Made by a program: the position numbers and the translations under genes. Positions 50,890 to 58,167 of a DNA stretch of 64,000 nt are shown here, one piece after another. The number at the start of each line of letters is the position of its first letter. Position 1 is the first letter of the stretch. Source of the stretch: CAVVAE01 sp963746185. Lineage in GTDB: Bacteria; Actinomycetota; Actinomycetes; Propionibacteriales; Nocardioidaceae. The stretch covers positions 1,054,001-1,118,000 of the forward strand of contig CAVVAE010000004.1 in assembly GCA_963746185.1 (NCBI GenBank), given 5' to 3'. The notes below the pieces were generated by a model, which worked only from the letters and a program-made list of their open reading frames with translations, was not told where the DNA came from and made no database searches.

Positions 50890-50901
50890 CCAATTGGTAT
50901 G
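50890..50901. promoter_or_regulatory. Candidate operator (CCAATTGGTATG), copy 2
   Basis: Second copy of the motif at 49975-49986, here 5 nt upstream of the TACTAT -10 box (50907-50912) of the cupin gene. It begins with the palindrome CCAATTGG. A protein bound here would cover the promoter. Confidence 0.4.
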
Positions 50902-50919
50902 ACTGGTACTATCCGCTGC

Positions 50920-51813
50920 ATGCGTGGTGCCGCTTCGTCCCCGTCTGGCCGTCGAGCCACGCCGCGACCGACGTTCGAGCGGGCCACTGTGGTGCGCCAC
51001 GCCGATACCGCTCATCACGTCTGGGGCGACGCCGAGTCGGGCTTCGTCACCGACCGGGTTTATGTCTCCACATCAGCGCTGCACGTCCTGGAGTTCCAAC
51101 TGGCGCCTGGCGGAGAGTTCAGGCACAGTCCGGCGAACAAGACGATCTTCGCCGCTGACGTCATCTACTGCGTTCGCGAGGGAACCCTGGTCATCGCCGA
51201 CCCCGAGCACGGCGAAGTACGCGCCGTGGAGAGTGGCGAGGCCGTCTTCTTTCGGCGCGACACCTGGCACCACGGCTTCAACCCTTCGGCCAACCCGCTC
51301 CGGGTCCTGGAGTTCTTCGCGCCGCCGCCCAGCAGAGGAACGGCCTCCACGTACGCCCGCCATCAGCCCGCGCTGGAGACGTCGAGTTACCAGGACGACC
51401 GTTGGGACCAGCGCTGGCCGGCCGCGCGAGCTGAGCAGGAGGCGACCTCGCGGTTGCACGTGACACGTGACGCTGACGCGTTGTGGCGATTCGCACACGA
51501 CGCTCCTTCCCACCTCCAGGGAACCCTGGTTGATACCGAGCACCTGCTCGTACGCAGCGGGCGGGTGGCCGCCGGCCATGTTGAGGACCTGCACGCGGTC
51601 GCGGACGAGTCGATGCTCGTCGTCACCGGCGGCGAGCTGTGGGTCGACACCCAGGACGGCGACTCTGGTGACTTTGCCGCCGCATGTCTGGGGCCAGGTG
51701 ACGCGGCCTTCGTACCGGCGCAGAGCAAGCTGCGAGTCCTGGTCCGTGCGGGGGAGCCGGCGACCTACCTGATGGGATCGGGGCGACTAGCTCCCGACGA
51801 CTGGACTCCCTGA
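50920..51813 (+). CDS. Two-domain cupin protein
   Basis: A protein of about 297 residues with two cupin-like halves: residues about 45-135 ('LEFQLAPGGEFRHSPANKTIFAADVIYCVREGTLVIADPEHGE...ESGEAVFFRRDTWHHGFNP') and about 200-290. The first has HHGF near its end, part of a possible metal site; the usual first-motif His-His pair is replaced. ATG 50920 is chosen since TACTAT lies 7 nt upstream; several in-frame ATGs occur earlier. It may be a sugar isomerase-like or ligand-binding protein of the neighbouring catabolic cluster. Confidence 0.82.
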   Translation: MRGAASSPSGRRATPRPTFERATVVRHADTAHHVWGDAESGFVTDRVYVSTSALHVLEFQLAPGGEFRHSPANKTIFAADVIYCVREGTLVIADPEHGEVRAVESGEAVFFRRDTWHHGFNPSANPLRVLEFFAPPPSRGTASTYARHQPALETSSYQDDRWDQRWPAARAEQEATSRLHVTRDADALWRFAHDAPSHLQGTLVDTEHLLVRSGRVAAGHVEDLHAVADESMLVVTGGELWVDTQDGDSGDFAAACLGPGDAAFVPAQSKLRVLVRAGEPATYLMGSGRLAPDDWTP

Positions 51814-51852
51814 CTCGGCGGTCTGCGATGCTCGCACCATGGTCTCCTCCCG

Positions 51853-52134
51853 GGTGACCCGGGGCCGGGTAAGTCGCTGTTCCGTACGGTCTACGGCCGA
51901 GGTGCGATGACATTGCAGGCACTGCGCAACACCGTCGGAACGACGGACTTCCGCCATATCCTCAGGACGTGGACGCGGGTGCACCGCCACGGCCACGGAA
52001 CAACCCCCGCCTTCATCACGCTCGCGGAGCGCACCAGCGGCGAAGAGCTCTCCCGGCTGTTCTGGGTGTGGTTGTTCCGGCCGCACCGTCCTGCGCCCAC
52101 GATCGCCAACGGCTTCCCGCCCCACCCACGATGA
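51853..52134 (+). pseudogene. C-terminal fragment of an M1 family aminopeptidase
   Basis: The frame ending at TGA 52132-52134 reads GKSLFRTVYGRGAMTLQALR, then FRHILRTWTRVHRHGHGTTP and 'FITLAERTSGEELSRLFWVWLF', which is the segment after the active site of M1 aminopeptidases (VYxRGAMTLHALR ... ILRTW ... F...WLF). The zinc motif HExxH and the rest of the roughly 450-residue enzyme are absent: upstream in frame there is a stop at 51811 and unrelated sequence. The 75-residue open frame from ATG 51907 is thus a relic rather than a gene. Confidence 0.75.
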
Positions 52135-52144
52135 CGGCCTAGCT

Positions 52145-52696
52145 GTGGACGTGCTCGAGTTTCCCGATGCCGCCGGTTGGGAGTCCTGGCTGGCCGCGCA
52201 GCACGACGTGCAGCACGAGGCGTGGCTGCGGATCGGCAAACGGCACTCGGGGATCGCCCTGCTCACCATCGCGGAGGCACTCGATGTTGCCCTGTGCTAC
52301 GGCTGGATCGACGGTCAGCGGAAGGCGCTCGACGACGACTCGTTTCTCCAGCGGTACTCCCGCCGCCGGCCCATGAGCTCCTGGTCGAAGGTCAACGTGG
52401 CCAAGGTCGACGCGCTGTTCGAGGCTGGACGCATGCACCCAGCCGGTCTGGCCGAGGTCGAGGCCGCCAAGGCGGACGGCCGTTGGGATGCGGCATACGC
52501 GTCACAGCGCACTGCCACGGTCCCGGCCGAGCTCGCGGCCGCGTTGGTCGGAAACGCCCGCGCGAGCGCCGCGTTTGAGCAACTGAGCCGATCCGATCGA
52601 TATGCCGTGATCTTGCCGCTGCTCAAGGCCCGGACCCCAGAGGCGCGTTCGAAGCTCGTAGCTCGAACGGTGGAGCGGCTCGCGTCTGATGTGTAG
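52145..52696 (+). CDS. YdeI/OmpD-associated (bacteriocin-protection) family protein
   Basis: A 183-residue protein. 'EAWLRIGKRHSGIALLTIAEALDVALCYGWIDGQRKALDDDSFLQRYSRRRPMSSWSKVN' is diagnostic of the YdeI/OmdA family, and the C-terminal 'SRSDRYAVILPLLKARTPEAR' is the usual ending. Members are linked to resistance against antimicrobial peptides in some bacteria, but the mechanism is unknown. GTG 52145 or 52151 may be the start. It follows the M1 remnant by 10 nt. Confidence 0.88.
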   Translation: MDVLEFPDAAGWESWLAAQHDVQHEAWLRIGKRHSGIALLTIAEALDVALCYGWIDGQRKALDDDSFLQRYSRRRPMSSWSKVNVAKVDALFEAGRMHPAGLAEVEAAKADGRWDAAYASQRTATVPAELAAALVGNARASAAFEQLSRSDRYAVILPLLKARTPEARSKLVARTVERLASDV

Positions 52697-52724
52697 GTCT
52701 CGCTCTGTCGGCTGCACGTCGACG

Positions 52725-52730
52725 TAGGCT
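52725..52730 (+). promoter_or_regulatory. -10 box (TAGGCT) of the PRC-barrel-like gene
   Basis: TAGGCT lies 6 nt before ATG 52737 without a ribosome-binding site, the leaderless pattern. Confidence 0.55.
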
Positions 52731-52736
52731 CGGTGC

Positions 52737-53102
52737 ATGGACAACGAAGACGACATCTCCTACATGGCCGTGATGCGTGGCACACAAGTGCTTTCCAGCG
52801 ACGGGATCGTGATCGGCCAGGTAGAGCGGGTGCTCGACATCCCCGATCTCGACTTGTTCGACGGGATCGTCATCGAGACACCCAACGGTGACCGCTTCGT
52901 CGATCGTGACCAAGTGACCCGAATTACCACCGCGGCCGTCTACTGCACCGTCACGGCAGAGCAGGCGTCGAGCTTGTCCGTTCCCGATAGCGCGCCGACA
53001 TACCGAGCTGATCCTCGGCAGGACGGAAGCCGTTCGATCATCGGTCGGATGAAGCGCAAGTTCGGCAAAGCCAAATGGTCGCGCGAGACCGACGACGAGT
53101 AG
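52737..53102 (+). CDS. PRC-barrel/DUF2171-like protein
   Basis: A 121-residue protein. Residues about 12-75 (GTQVLSSDGIVIGQVERVLD, then FDGIVIETPNGDRFVDRDQV) fit a PRC-barrel-type small beta barrel: a 'V.s.DG..iG.V..v' strand pair and 'g..v.vp...v'. The C-terminal 35 residues are basic and unstructured. PRC barrels in stand-alone form are often stress-related or bind RNA/protein partners; no function is assigned. Confidence 0.75.
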   Translation: MDNEDDISYMAVMRGTQVLSSDGIVIGQVERVLDIPDLDLFDGIVIETPNGDRFVDRDQVTRITTAAVYCTVTAEQASSLSVPDSAPTYRADPRQDGSRSIIGRMKRKFGKAKWSRETDDE

Positions 53103-53109
53103 ACCTGAG

Positions 53110-53121
53110 GCGGTTCGCCGC
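53110..53121. terminator. Small TTCG-loop hairpin between convergent genes
   Basis: GCGG-TTCG-CCGC is a 4-bp stem with the very stable TTCG tetraloop, placed between the stops of the PRC-like gene and katG. It is short and lacks a T-run, so its role as terminator is weakly supported. Confidence 0.35.
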
Positions 53122-53147
53122 AGAGCCAGCCCGACCTGGATGTCGTG

Positions 53148-55352
53148 TCAGCGGAGGTCGAATCTGTCGAGCTCCATGACCTTGACCCAGGCGGCGACGA
53201 AGTCGTTCACGAACTTCTCCTGCGCGTCGTCGCTGCCGTAGACCTCCGAGATCGCCCTGAGTTCGGAGTTCGAACCGAAGACCAGATCGACCGCAGTAGC
53301 CGTCCACTTGACCTCGGCCGTTGCCACGTCGCGAATCTCGTAGACGCCCTCCGACGACTCCGACGCTTTCCACTCCGTACCCGCTGCGAGCAGATTCACG
53401 AAGAAGTCGTTCGTCAGCGTCTCGGGACGGTTGGTGAAGGCACCGTGCTCCGACCGCCCGTAGTTCGTGCCCAGTGCACGCATGCCACCGACCAGGACCG
53501 TCATCTCCGGCGCGGTGAGGTTCAGCATGTAGGCGCGGTCGACCAGCAGCGTCTCCGGCGAGAGTTTCTCACCAGCCCGCACGTAGTTGCGGAACCCGTC
53601 GGACTGCGGCTCGAGCACCGCGTTCGCCTCGACATCGGTCTGCTCCTGCGAGGCGTCCGTGCGCCCAGGCCGGAATGGAACCTCGATCTCGTGGCCGGCG
53701 TTCCTGGCCGCCTGCTCGACAGCTGCGCACCCGCCGAGGACGATCAAGTCGGCCAACGAGACCTTCTTGCCACCAGACTTCGCACCGTTGAAGTCCTGCT
53801 GAACCTGCTCGAGCACCTGCAGCGCCTTCGCCAGCTCGGCCGGCTCGTTGACCTCCCAGGTGCGCTGGGGCTCGAGGCGAATTCGGGCGCCGTTGGCCCC
53901 GCCCCGCTTGTCAGTGCCTCGGAAGCTGGCCGCGGAGGCCCAGGCGACCGACGCCAGCTGCGACACGGTCAGTCCCGAGTCGAGCATTGTGGCCTTCAGC
54001 GCGGCGACGTCCTCACCGCCGATGAGCTCGTGGTCAACCGCCGGCACCGGGTCCTGCCACAGTTGCGGCTCGGCGACCCACGGGCCCAAGTAACGCGAGA
54101 CCGGACCCATGTCGCGGTGCAGCAGCTTGTACCAGGCCTTGGCGAACGCTAGGGCGAACTCGTCGGGGTTCTCCAGGAAGCGACGCGAGATCCTCTCGTA
54201 CGCCGGATCGAAGCGCAGCGCGAGGTCGGTCGTCAGCATCGTCGGCCGGTGCCGCTTTTCCGGATCGTGCGCGTCCGGCACCGTAGCCTCGGCGTCCTTG
54301 GCAACCCATTGGTGGGCTCCGCCGGGGCTCTCGGTCAGCTCCCACTCGTGAGCGAAGAGGTTCTCGAAGAAGCTGTTGTCCCACTTCGTCGGAGTGCTGG
54401 TCCAGGTCACTTCTATGCCACTGGTGATCGTGTCCGGGCCCTTGCCGGTGCCGTAGGTGTTCTTCCAGCCGAGGCCCTGCGCATCGAACGGGCAACCCTC
54501 GGGCTCTGGACCGACGTAGTCACCGGATGCGGCACCGTGCGTCTTACCGAAGGTGTGTCCGCCGGCGATCAGCGCGATCGTCTCTTCGTCGTTCATCGCC
54601 ATCCGACGGAACGTCTCGCGGATGTCGCGGGCCGCGGCCACCGGGTCGGGGGTTCCGTTGGGGCCTTCCGGGTTGACGTAGATCAGCCCCATCTGGACGG
54701 CGCCGAACGGGCCGGACAGCTCGCGGTCGCCGCCGTAGCGCTCGTCGCCGAGCCAGGTGTCCTCTGGACCCCAGAAGATTTCCTCGGCCTCCCAGACGTC
54801 CTCGCGACCGAAAGCGAACCCGAAGGTCTCAAAGCCCATGTCCTCCAGAGCGACGTTACCGGCGAGGACCATCAGGTCGGCCCACGAGATCTTGCGGCCG
54901 TACTTCTGCTTGACCGGCCACAGCAGGCGGCGCGCCTTGTCGAGGTTGGCGTTGTCGGGCCAGCTGTTGAGCGGAGCGAAGCGCTGGGCGCCGTCCCCGG
55001 CACCACCACGTCCGTCGGCGATCCGATAGGTGCCGGCGGAGTGCCAGCTCATCCGGATGAACAGCCCTCCGTAGTGGCCGAAGTCGGCGGGCCACCAGTC
55101 CTGTGACGTGGTCATGACGTCGACGAGGTCGCGCTTGAGCGCCTCGACATCGAGCTTCTCCAGCTCCTTCGCGTAGTCGAAGTCGCCCAACGGGTTGCTC
55201 GTGACCGAGTGCTTCTTCAGGACCTTCAGGTCTAGTTGGTTCGGCCACCAGTCCTGGACCGTCTTCGGTCGACTCGTCGTGGGGGTGGGCGAGTCGATCG
55301 CCGGGTTCTCGCTCTCGCTGCCGTTTGCAGGAGCGTTAGGCGTCTCGGTCAT
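53148..55352 (-). CDS. katG: Catalase-peroxidase
   Basis: A 734-residue haem enzyme. Distal residues R100, W103 and H104 (FIRMSWHSAGTYR), cross-link partners Tyr225 (MGLIYVNPEGPNG) and Met251 with Trp103, and proximal His266 (GGHTFGKTHG) are all in place, as is the degenerate C-terminal half. It removes hydrogen peroxide and has peroxidase activity. GGAAGGA lies 5 nt before the ATG. The furA gene ends 28 nt upstream on the same strand, so they form the classical furA-katG operon. Confidence 0.96.
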   Translation of the reverse strand: MTETPNAPANGSESENPAIDSPTPTTSRPKTVQDWWPNQLDLKVLKKHSVTSNPLGDFDYAKELEKLDVEALKRDLVDVMTTSQDWWPADFGHYGGLFIRMSWHSAGTYRIADGRGGAGDGAQRFAPLNSWPDNANLDKARRLLWPVKQKYGRKISWADLMVLAGNVALEDMGFETFGFAFGREDVWEAEEIFWGPEDTWLGDERYGGDRELSGPFGAVQMGLIYVNPEGPNGTPDPVAAARDIRETFRRMAMNDEETIALIAGGHTFGKTHGAASGDYVGPEPEGCPFDAQGLGWKNTYGTGKGPDTITSGIEVTWTSTPTKWDNSFFENLFAHEWELTESPGGAHQWVAKDAEATVPDAHDPEKRHRPTMLTTDLALRFDPAYERISRRFLENPDEFALAFAKAWYKLLHRDMGPVSRYLGPWVAEPQLWQDPVPAVDHELIGGEDVAALKATMLDSGLTVSQLASVAWASAASFRGTDKRGGANGARIRLEPQRTWEVNEPAELAKALQVLEQVQQDFNGAKSGGKKVSLADLIVLGGCAAVEQAARNAGHEIEVPFRPGRTDASQEQTDVEANAVLEPQSDGFRNYVRAGEKLSPETLLVDRAYMLNLTAPEMTVLVGGMRALGTNYGRSEHGAFTNRPETLTNDFFVNLLAAGTEWKASESSEGVYEIRDVATAEVKWTATAVDLVFGSNSELRAISEVYGSDDAQEKFVNDFVAAWVKVMELDRFDLR

Positions 55353-55380
55353 GTGAGTCCTTCCGGGGTAGCAGGGTTGA

Positions 55381-55809
55381 TCAAGAGCTGGTCGAGGAGC
55401 ACGCGGGGCATTGGCCCCAGTAGATGACCTCGGCTTCGTCGACCGAAAAGCCGTTGTCGTCGACCATCTCGAGGCAGGGCGCCTCGCCAGTCGCGCAGTC
55501 GACGTCGGCGATGACTCCGCACGACCGGCAGACCACGTGGTGGTGGTTGTCTGCCACCCGCGCTTCGTAGCGCGCCACCGAGCCGGACGGCTGGATGCGG
55601 CGCACCAGACCCGTGTCGGTCAGCACTCGGAGGACGTCGTACACCGCTTGGTGGGAGACATCGGGGAGCTCTCGACGGGCAGCCTGAATGATCGAGTCGG
55701 TGTCAGCGTGAGGATGCGCGTGTACGGCGTCCAGCACCGCCAGCCGCGGCCGGGTGACGCGCAGCGCGGCGGCTCGAAGCAGCTGCTGAGGATCTGGTGC
55801 AACGACCAC
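55381..55809 (-). CDS. furA: Fur family peroxide-sensing repressor
   Basis: A protein of about 142 residues. The winged helix with 'ALRVTRPRLAVLDAVHAHPHADTDSI' and recognition helix 'SHQAVYDVLRVLTDTGLVRR' is followed by 'NHHHVVCRSCG' (metal-binding His cluster and first CxxC) and 'CPACSS' (second CxxC, structural zinc). Position before katG identifies it as FurA. I use GTG 55809: a complete promoter ends 7 nt before it, and the TTG at 55845 would lie inside that promoter. Probably represses its own operon. Confidence 0.93.
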   Translation of the reverse strand: MVVAPDPQQLLRAAALRVTRPRLAVLDAVHAHPHADTDSIIQAARRELPDVSHQAVYDVLRVLTDTGLVRRIQPSGSVARYEARVADNHHHVVCRSCGVIADVDCATGEAPCLEMVDDNGFSVDEAEVIYWGQCPACSSTSS

Positions 55810-55816
55810 GCACCGC

Positions 55817-55845
55817 AGTCTGGCGGCCAGTCTGGAATCAGTCAA
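55817..55845 (-). promoter_or_regulatory. furA promoter with FurA-box-like sequence
   Basis: On minus: -35 TTGACT (55845-55840), exactly 17 nt spacer, -10 CAGACT (55822-55817), then 7 nt to the GTG start. The stretch TTGACTGATTCCAGA covering the -35 is very like the FurA-binding sequence I recall from mycobacterial furA promoters. The mRNA would be leaderless, as known for furA in mycobacteria. Confidence 0.75.
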
Positions 55846-55948
55846 GAATGGCCCCCATGACGAGCCTGGAGCTAGACGGAGGACGGGTACTCAGGAGAGC
55901 CGAACTCGGCGACGACTGACGTGGCCGGCGGCTCGAAGTCAAGACCTC

Positions 55949-56665
55949 TTACTCCGGACCGGGAGGTTTGTCGCCTCGAGCACGCGCTTCCGTGTCGTCC
56001 ACCATGGACTGGGCAACGAGGCGCAGTTTGACGTTGCTGTCCTGGGACACCCGGGTCAGGAACCTGAAGGCGCGATCCTCGCTCAGGTCATAACGCTCCA
56101 TCACGATACCCAGCGCCTGACCGATGATTTTGCGTGACTGGATCGCCTCGTCGAGGCTCTCGATGGTTCCGGTGAATCCCAAGACGACGGCAGCATGCGA
56201 CGCAAAAAGTTCCGCCATCTCCACGGTCTCGTCGGTGAATGCGTCCGCCTGCTTGGCGTAGAGGTTCATGGCTGCACGTTTGCGTCGGTTGGAGATCAGC
56301 CCGACCGCCATCTGAGCACCAATACCCAGTGCTGCCGCCCTCGGCCCAAAGTTGGGCCAGCGAACATCGTGCGCGATATCGATGGCGAGCGTGATCGGCT
56401 CCCCATTCACCGCTTCGTAGCAGGGGCCTTCCTTTAATTCATACTGAACTTGATCAGCCTCGACGGCCACGTCATGGGTGGGTGCGAGCGTGGTGATGTT
56501 GGCCCCGTTGCCCTCGCGCATCGAGATGCTGACATAGTCCACGCCGGGGATCGATTGGAGCGCTGCCTGCGTCAACGTGGCCAAGGTGTCGTCAACGCTT
56601 CGCAGCGACAGGGCGTGGTTGGTGAGGGACTCGATTGCCTCGCGCACGGGCTTGTGGAACGGCAT
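55949..56665 (-). CDS. GAF and ANTAR domain protein (RNA-binding antiterminator type)
   Basis: A protein of about 238 residues. Residues about 20-165 are a GAF sensor domain (SIPGVDYVSISMREGNGANI ... ELKEGPCYEAV ... RAAMNLYAKQADAFT), and about 170-230 the ANTAR domain, 'AIQSRKIIGQALGIVMERYDLSEDRAFRFLTRVSQDSN', whose Ala and aromatic positions match the RNA-binding consensus. Such proteins are abundant in actinobacteria and bind tandem RNA hairpins. ATG 56665 is favoured over TTG 56692. Monocistronic. Confidence 0.9.
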   Translation of the reverse strand: MPFHKPVREAIESLTNHALSLRSVDDTLATLTQAALQSIPGVDYVSISMREGNGANITTLAPTHDVAVEADQVQYELKEGPCYEAVNGEPITLAIDIAHDVRWPNFGPRAAALGIGAQMAVGLISNRRKRAAMNLYAKQADAFTDETVEMAELFASHAAVVLGFTGTIESLDEAIQSRKIIGQALGIVMERYDLSEDRAFRFLTRVSQDSNVKLRLVAQSMVDDTEARARGDKPPGPE

Positions 56666-56795
56666 CCATCCGACTTTCTCGAAAGAACCCAAAAGCCGTC
56701 TGCTTCAGCCTGTGAGGAACCCAACTGTACCCAGGTAGCAGCGGTTCGTGAGCGGGGCGGCCACCCCTAGCGTTGACCCCAATGGCTCGTGGGGG

Positions 56796-58055
56796 TCAGC
56801 TCGCGGGCCGACGCGCGATCCGGTAGTGCAAGGTCAGGAATGGGAAGCCGAAGACCCAGAACGCATGCTCCGCGCGGAGCGCGCCCTCCTCGACAAAGAC
56901 GTCGAGCTGCTCCTCGAAGCCGTGCACAGCCAGGGCGGTGAGCTCGTCTGCCGCTGTGTCGACGTACGTGAGGTAGTGCCCGGCCTGCCCGTCGTGGACG
57001 CGGCTGGTCAGCGTCAAGCCCCGGTCAGGCCGCGACCGCGGGAGCAGCGTCGCGGTGAAACTGCCTTCCGGCACGGGGAACCCGACGCTGACATAGCCGC
57101 ACCCTCCGTGGGTGTAGGTGGTGTAGATGCCGGTCATGATCGGCTCATCGTCGTCGGCGAACGAACGGATCCAACCGCGTACGGACACCGTGCCGTCGAC
57201 CCCGGTGACCGTGTCGATGCGGCTGCGAATGCCGCGCTGGGCCTCGCGCTGGTTCATCGGGATGCTGGCCTGTCCCAGCGGACGCGCGACCACGGTGCGG
57301 TAGAGCAGGTAGCCGGGCCGAACCCACAACCGCCACTGCGGAACGATGTCGAGAGCGAAGCGGGTGGTGTGTTCGTAGAACTCCCGCACGAGCGGGTCGA
57401 CCTGCTCCGGGTCGAGCCAAGGTCCGGCCAGCGCGTCGAGGCTGGCCACGATCCCGCTGTCGGGGGCGTCGGCGGTGTAGTGGGCTCCGAGCTCGTCGGC
57501 GAGGTCCCGGACGTAGCCGGTGCCGACGTACCTTGACCGCGCCGGCCTGGGTACGACGAACGGCAGGTCGACGGCGCTGACCCGCTCGGCGAGCAGGCTG
57601 ACCTGTGCATCACGAAAGAAAAGGGCGGACAGGCTGCGGTAGGCCAGCACGGTGCTGCTCGCCACCACGGCCGCCGGGGCCGGCCAACGGTTAAATGCCT
57701 GTCCCACAGCGGCTCCCACGACCGGGCCCATGGCCACCTTCTGTGGCCGCAACCCCATCGCTCCGACGAGGGTGCCGGTCGCCGTGCCTACAGCCCGCGG
57801 ACCAGCACCGGTCACCTTCCCTGAGACCCACCCGAGTGGCGCCGCCATCGCGGTGCTCACTGCGATGCGCTGCCACAGCGCCGGGATCTCGCCTTCCTTC
57901 TGCCGCGCCCGGGCCACCGCCTCCGACGCACCCAGCCCGACCGCACCGACCAGCGCAGCACCGGCCGCCGACCTGGCGCCGCGGTGTGCCGCCAGCGAGG
58001 CTCCCGCGAGTGCCCCGACGGATGCCGCAAAGCCGACGGAGGAGCTGGTGGTCAT
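56796..58055 (-). CDS. Membrane-associated protein of unknown function
   Basis: A 419-residue protein. The first 170 residues contain several Ala/Gly/Val-rich hydrophobic segments ('VGFAASVGALAGASLAAH', 'AAGAALVGAVGLGASEAVA', 'ALWQRIAVSTAMAAPLGWVSG', 'AAVVASSTVLAYRSLSALFF'), the rest is soluble with a beta-rich region ('MTGIYTTYTHGGCGYVSVGFPVPEG'). I do not recognise a family. ATG 58055 has TAAGGT 7 nt upstream on minus. It is divergent from the MASE1 phosphatase, 112 nt apart, and might be co-regulated with it. Confidence 0.75.
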   Translation of the reverse strand: MTTSSSVGFAASVGALAGASLAAHRGARSAAGAALVGAVGLGASEAVARARQKEGEIPALWQRIAVSTAMAAPLGWVSGKVTGAGPRAVGTATGTLVGAMGLRPQKVAMGPVVGAAVGQAFNRWPAPAAVVASSTVLAYRSLSALFFRDAQVSLLAERVSAVDLPFVVPRPARSRYVGTGYVRDLADELGAHYTADAPDSGIVASLDALAGPWLDPEQVDPLVREFYEHTTRFALDIVPQWRLWVRPGYLLYRTVVARPLGQASIPMNQREAQRGIRSRIDTVTGVDGTVSVRGWIRSFADDDEPIMTGIYTTYTHGGCGYVSVGFPVPEGSFTATLLPRSRPDRGLTLTSRVHDGQAGHYLTYVDTAADELTALAVHGFEEQLDVFVEEGALRAEHAFWVFGFPFLTLHYRIARRPAS

Positions 58056-58167
58056 GCTCGTGACCTTAGACCGCTCCCCGCTCGGGTTGACGTACGACTG
58101 AGGGCGCCGACGGACGGATTCGGCTTCACCCCCAACTCGAACCCACTGCACGTCTACTCTGTAGGTC

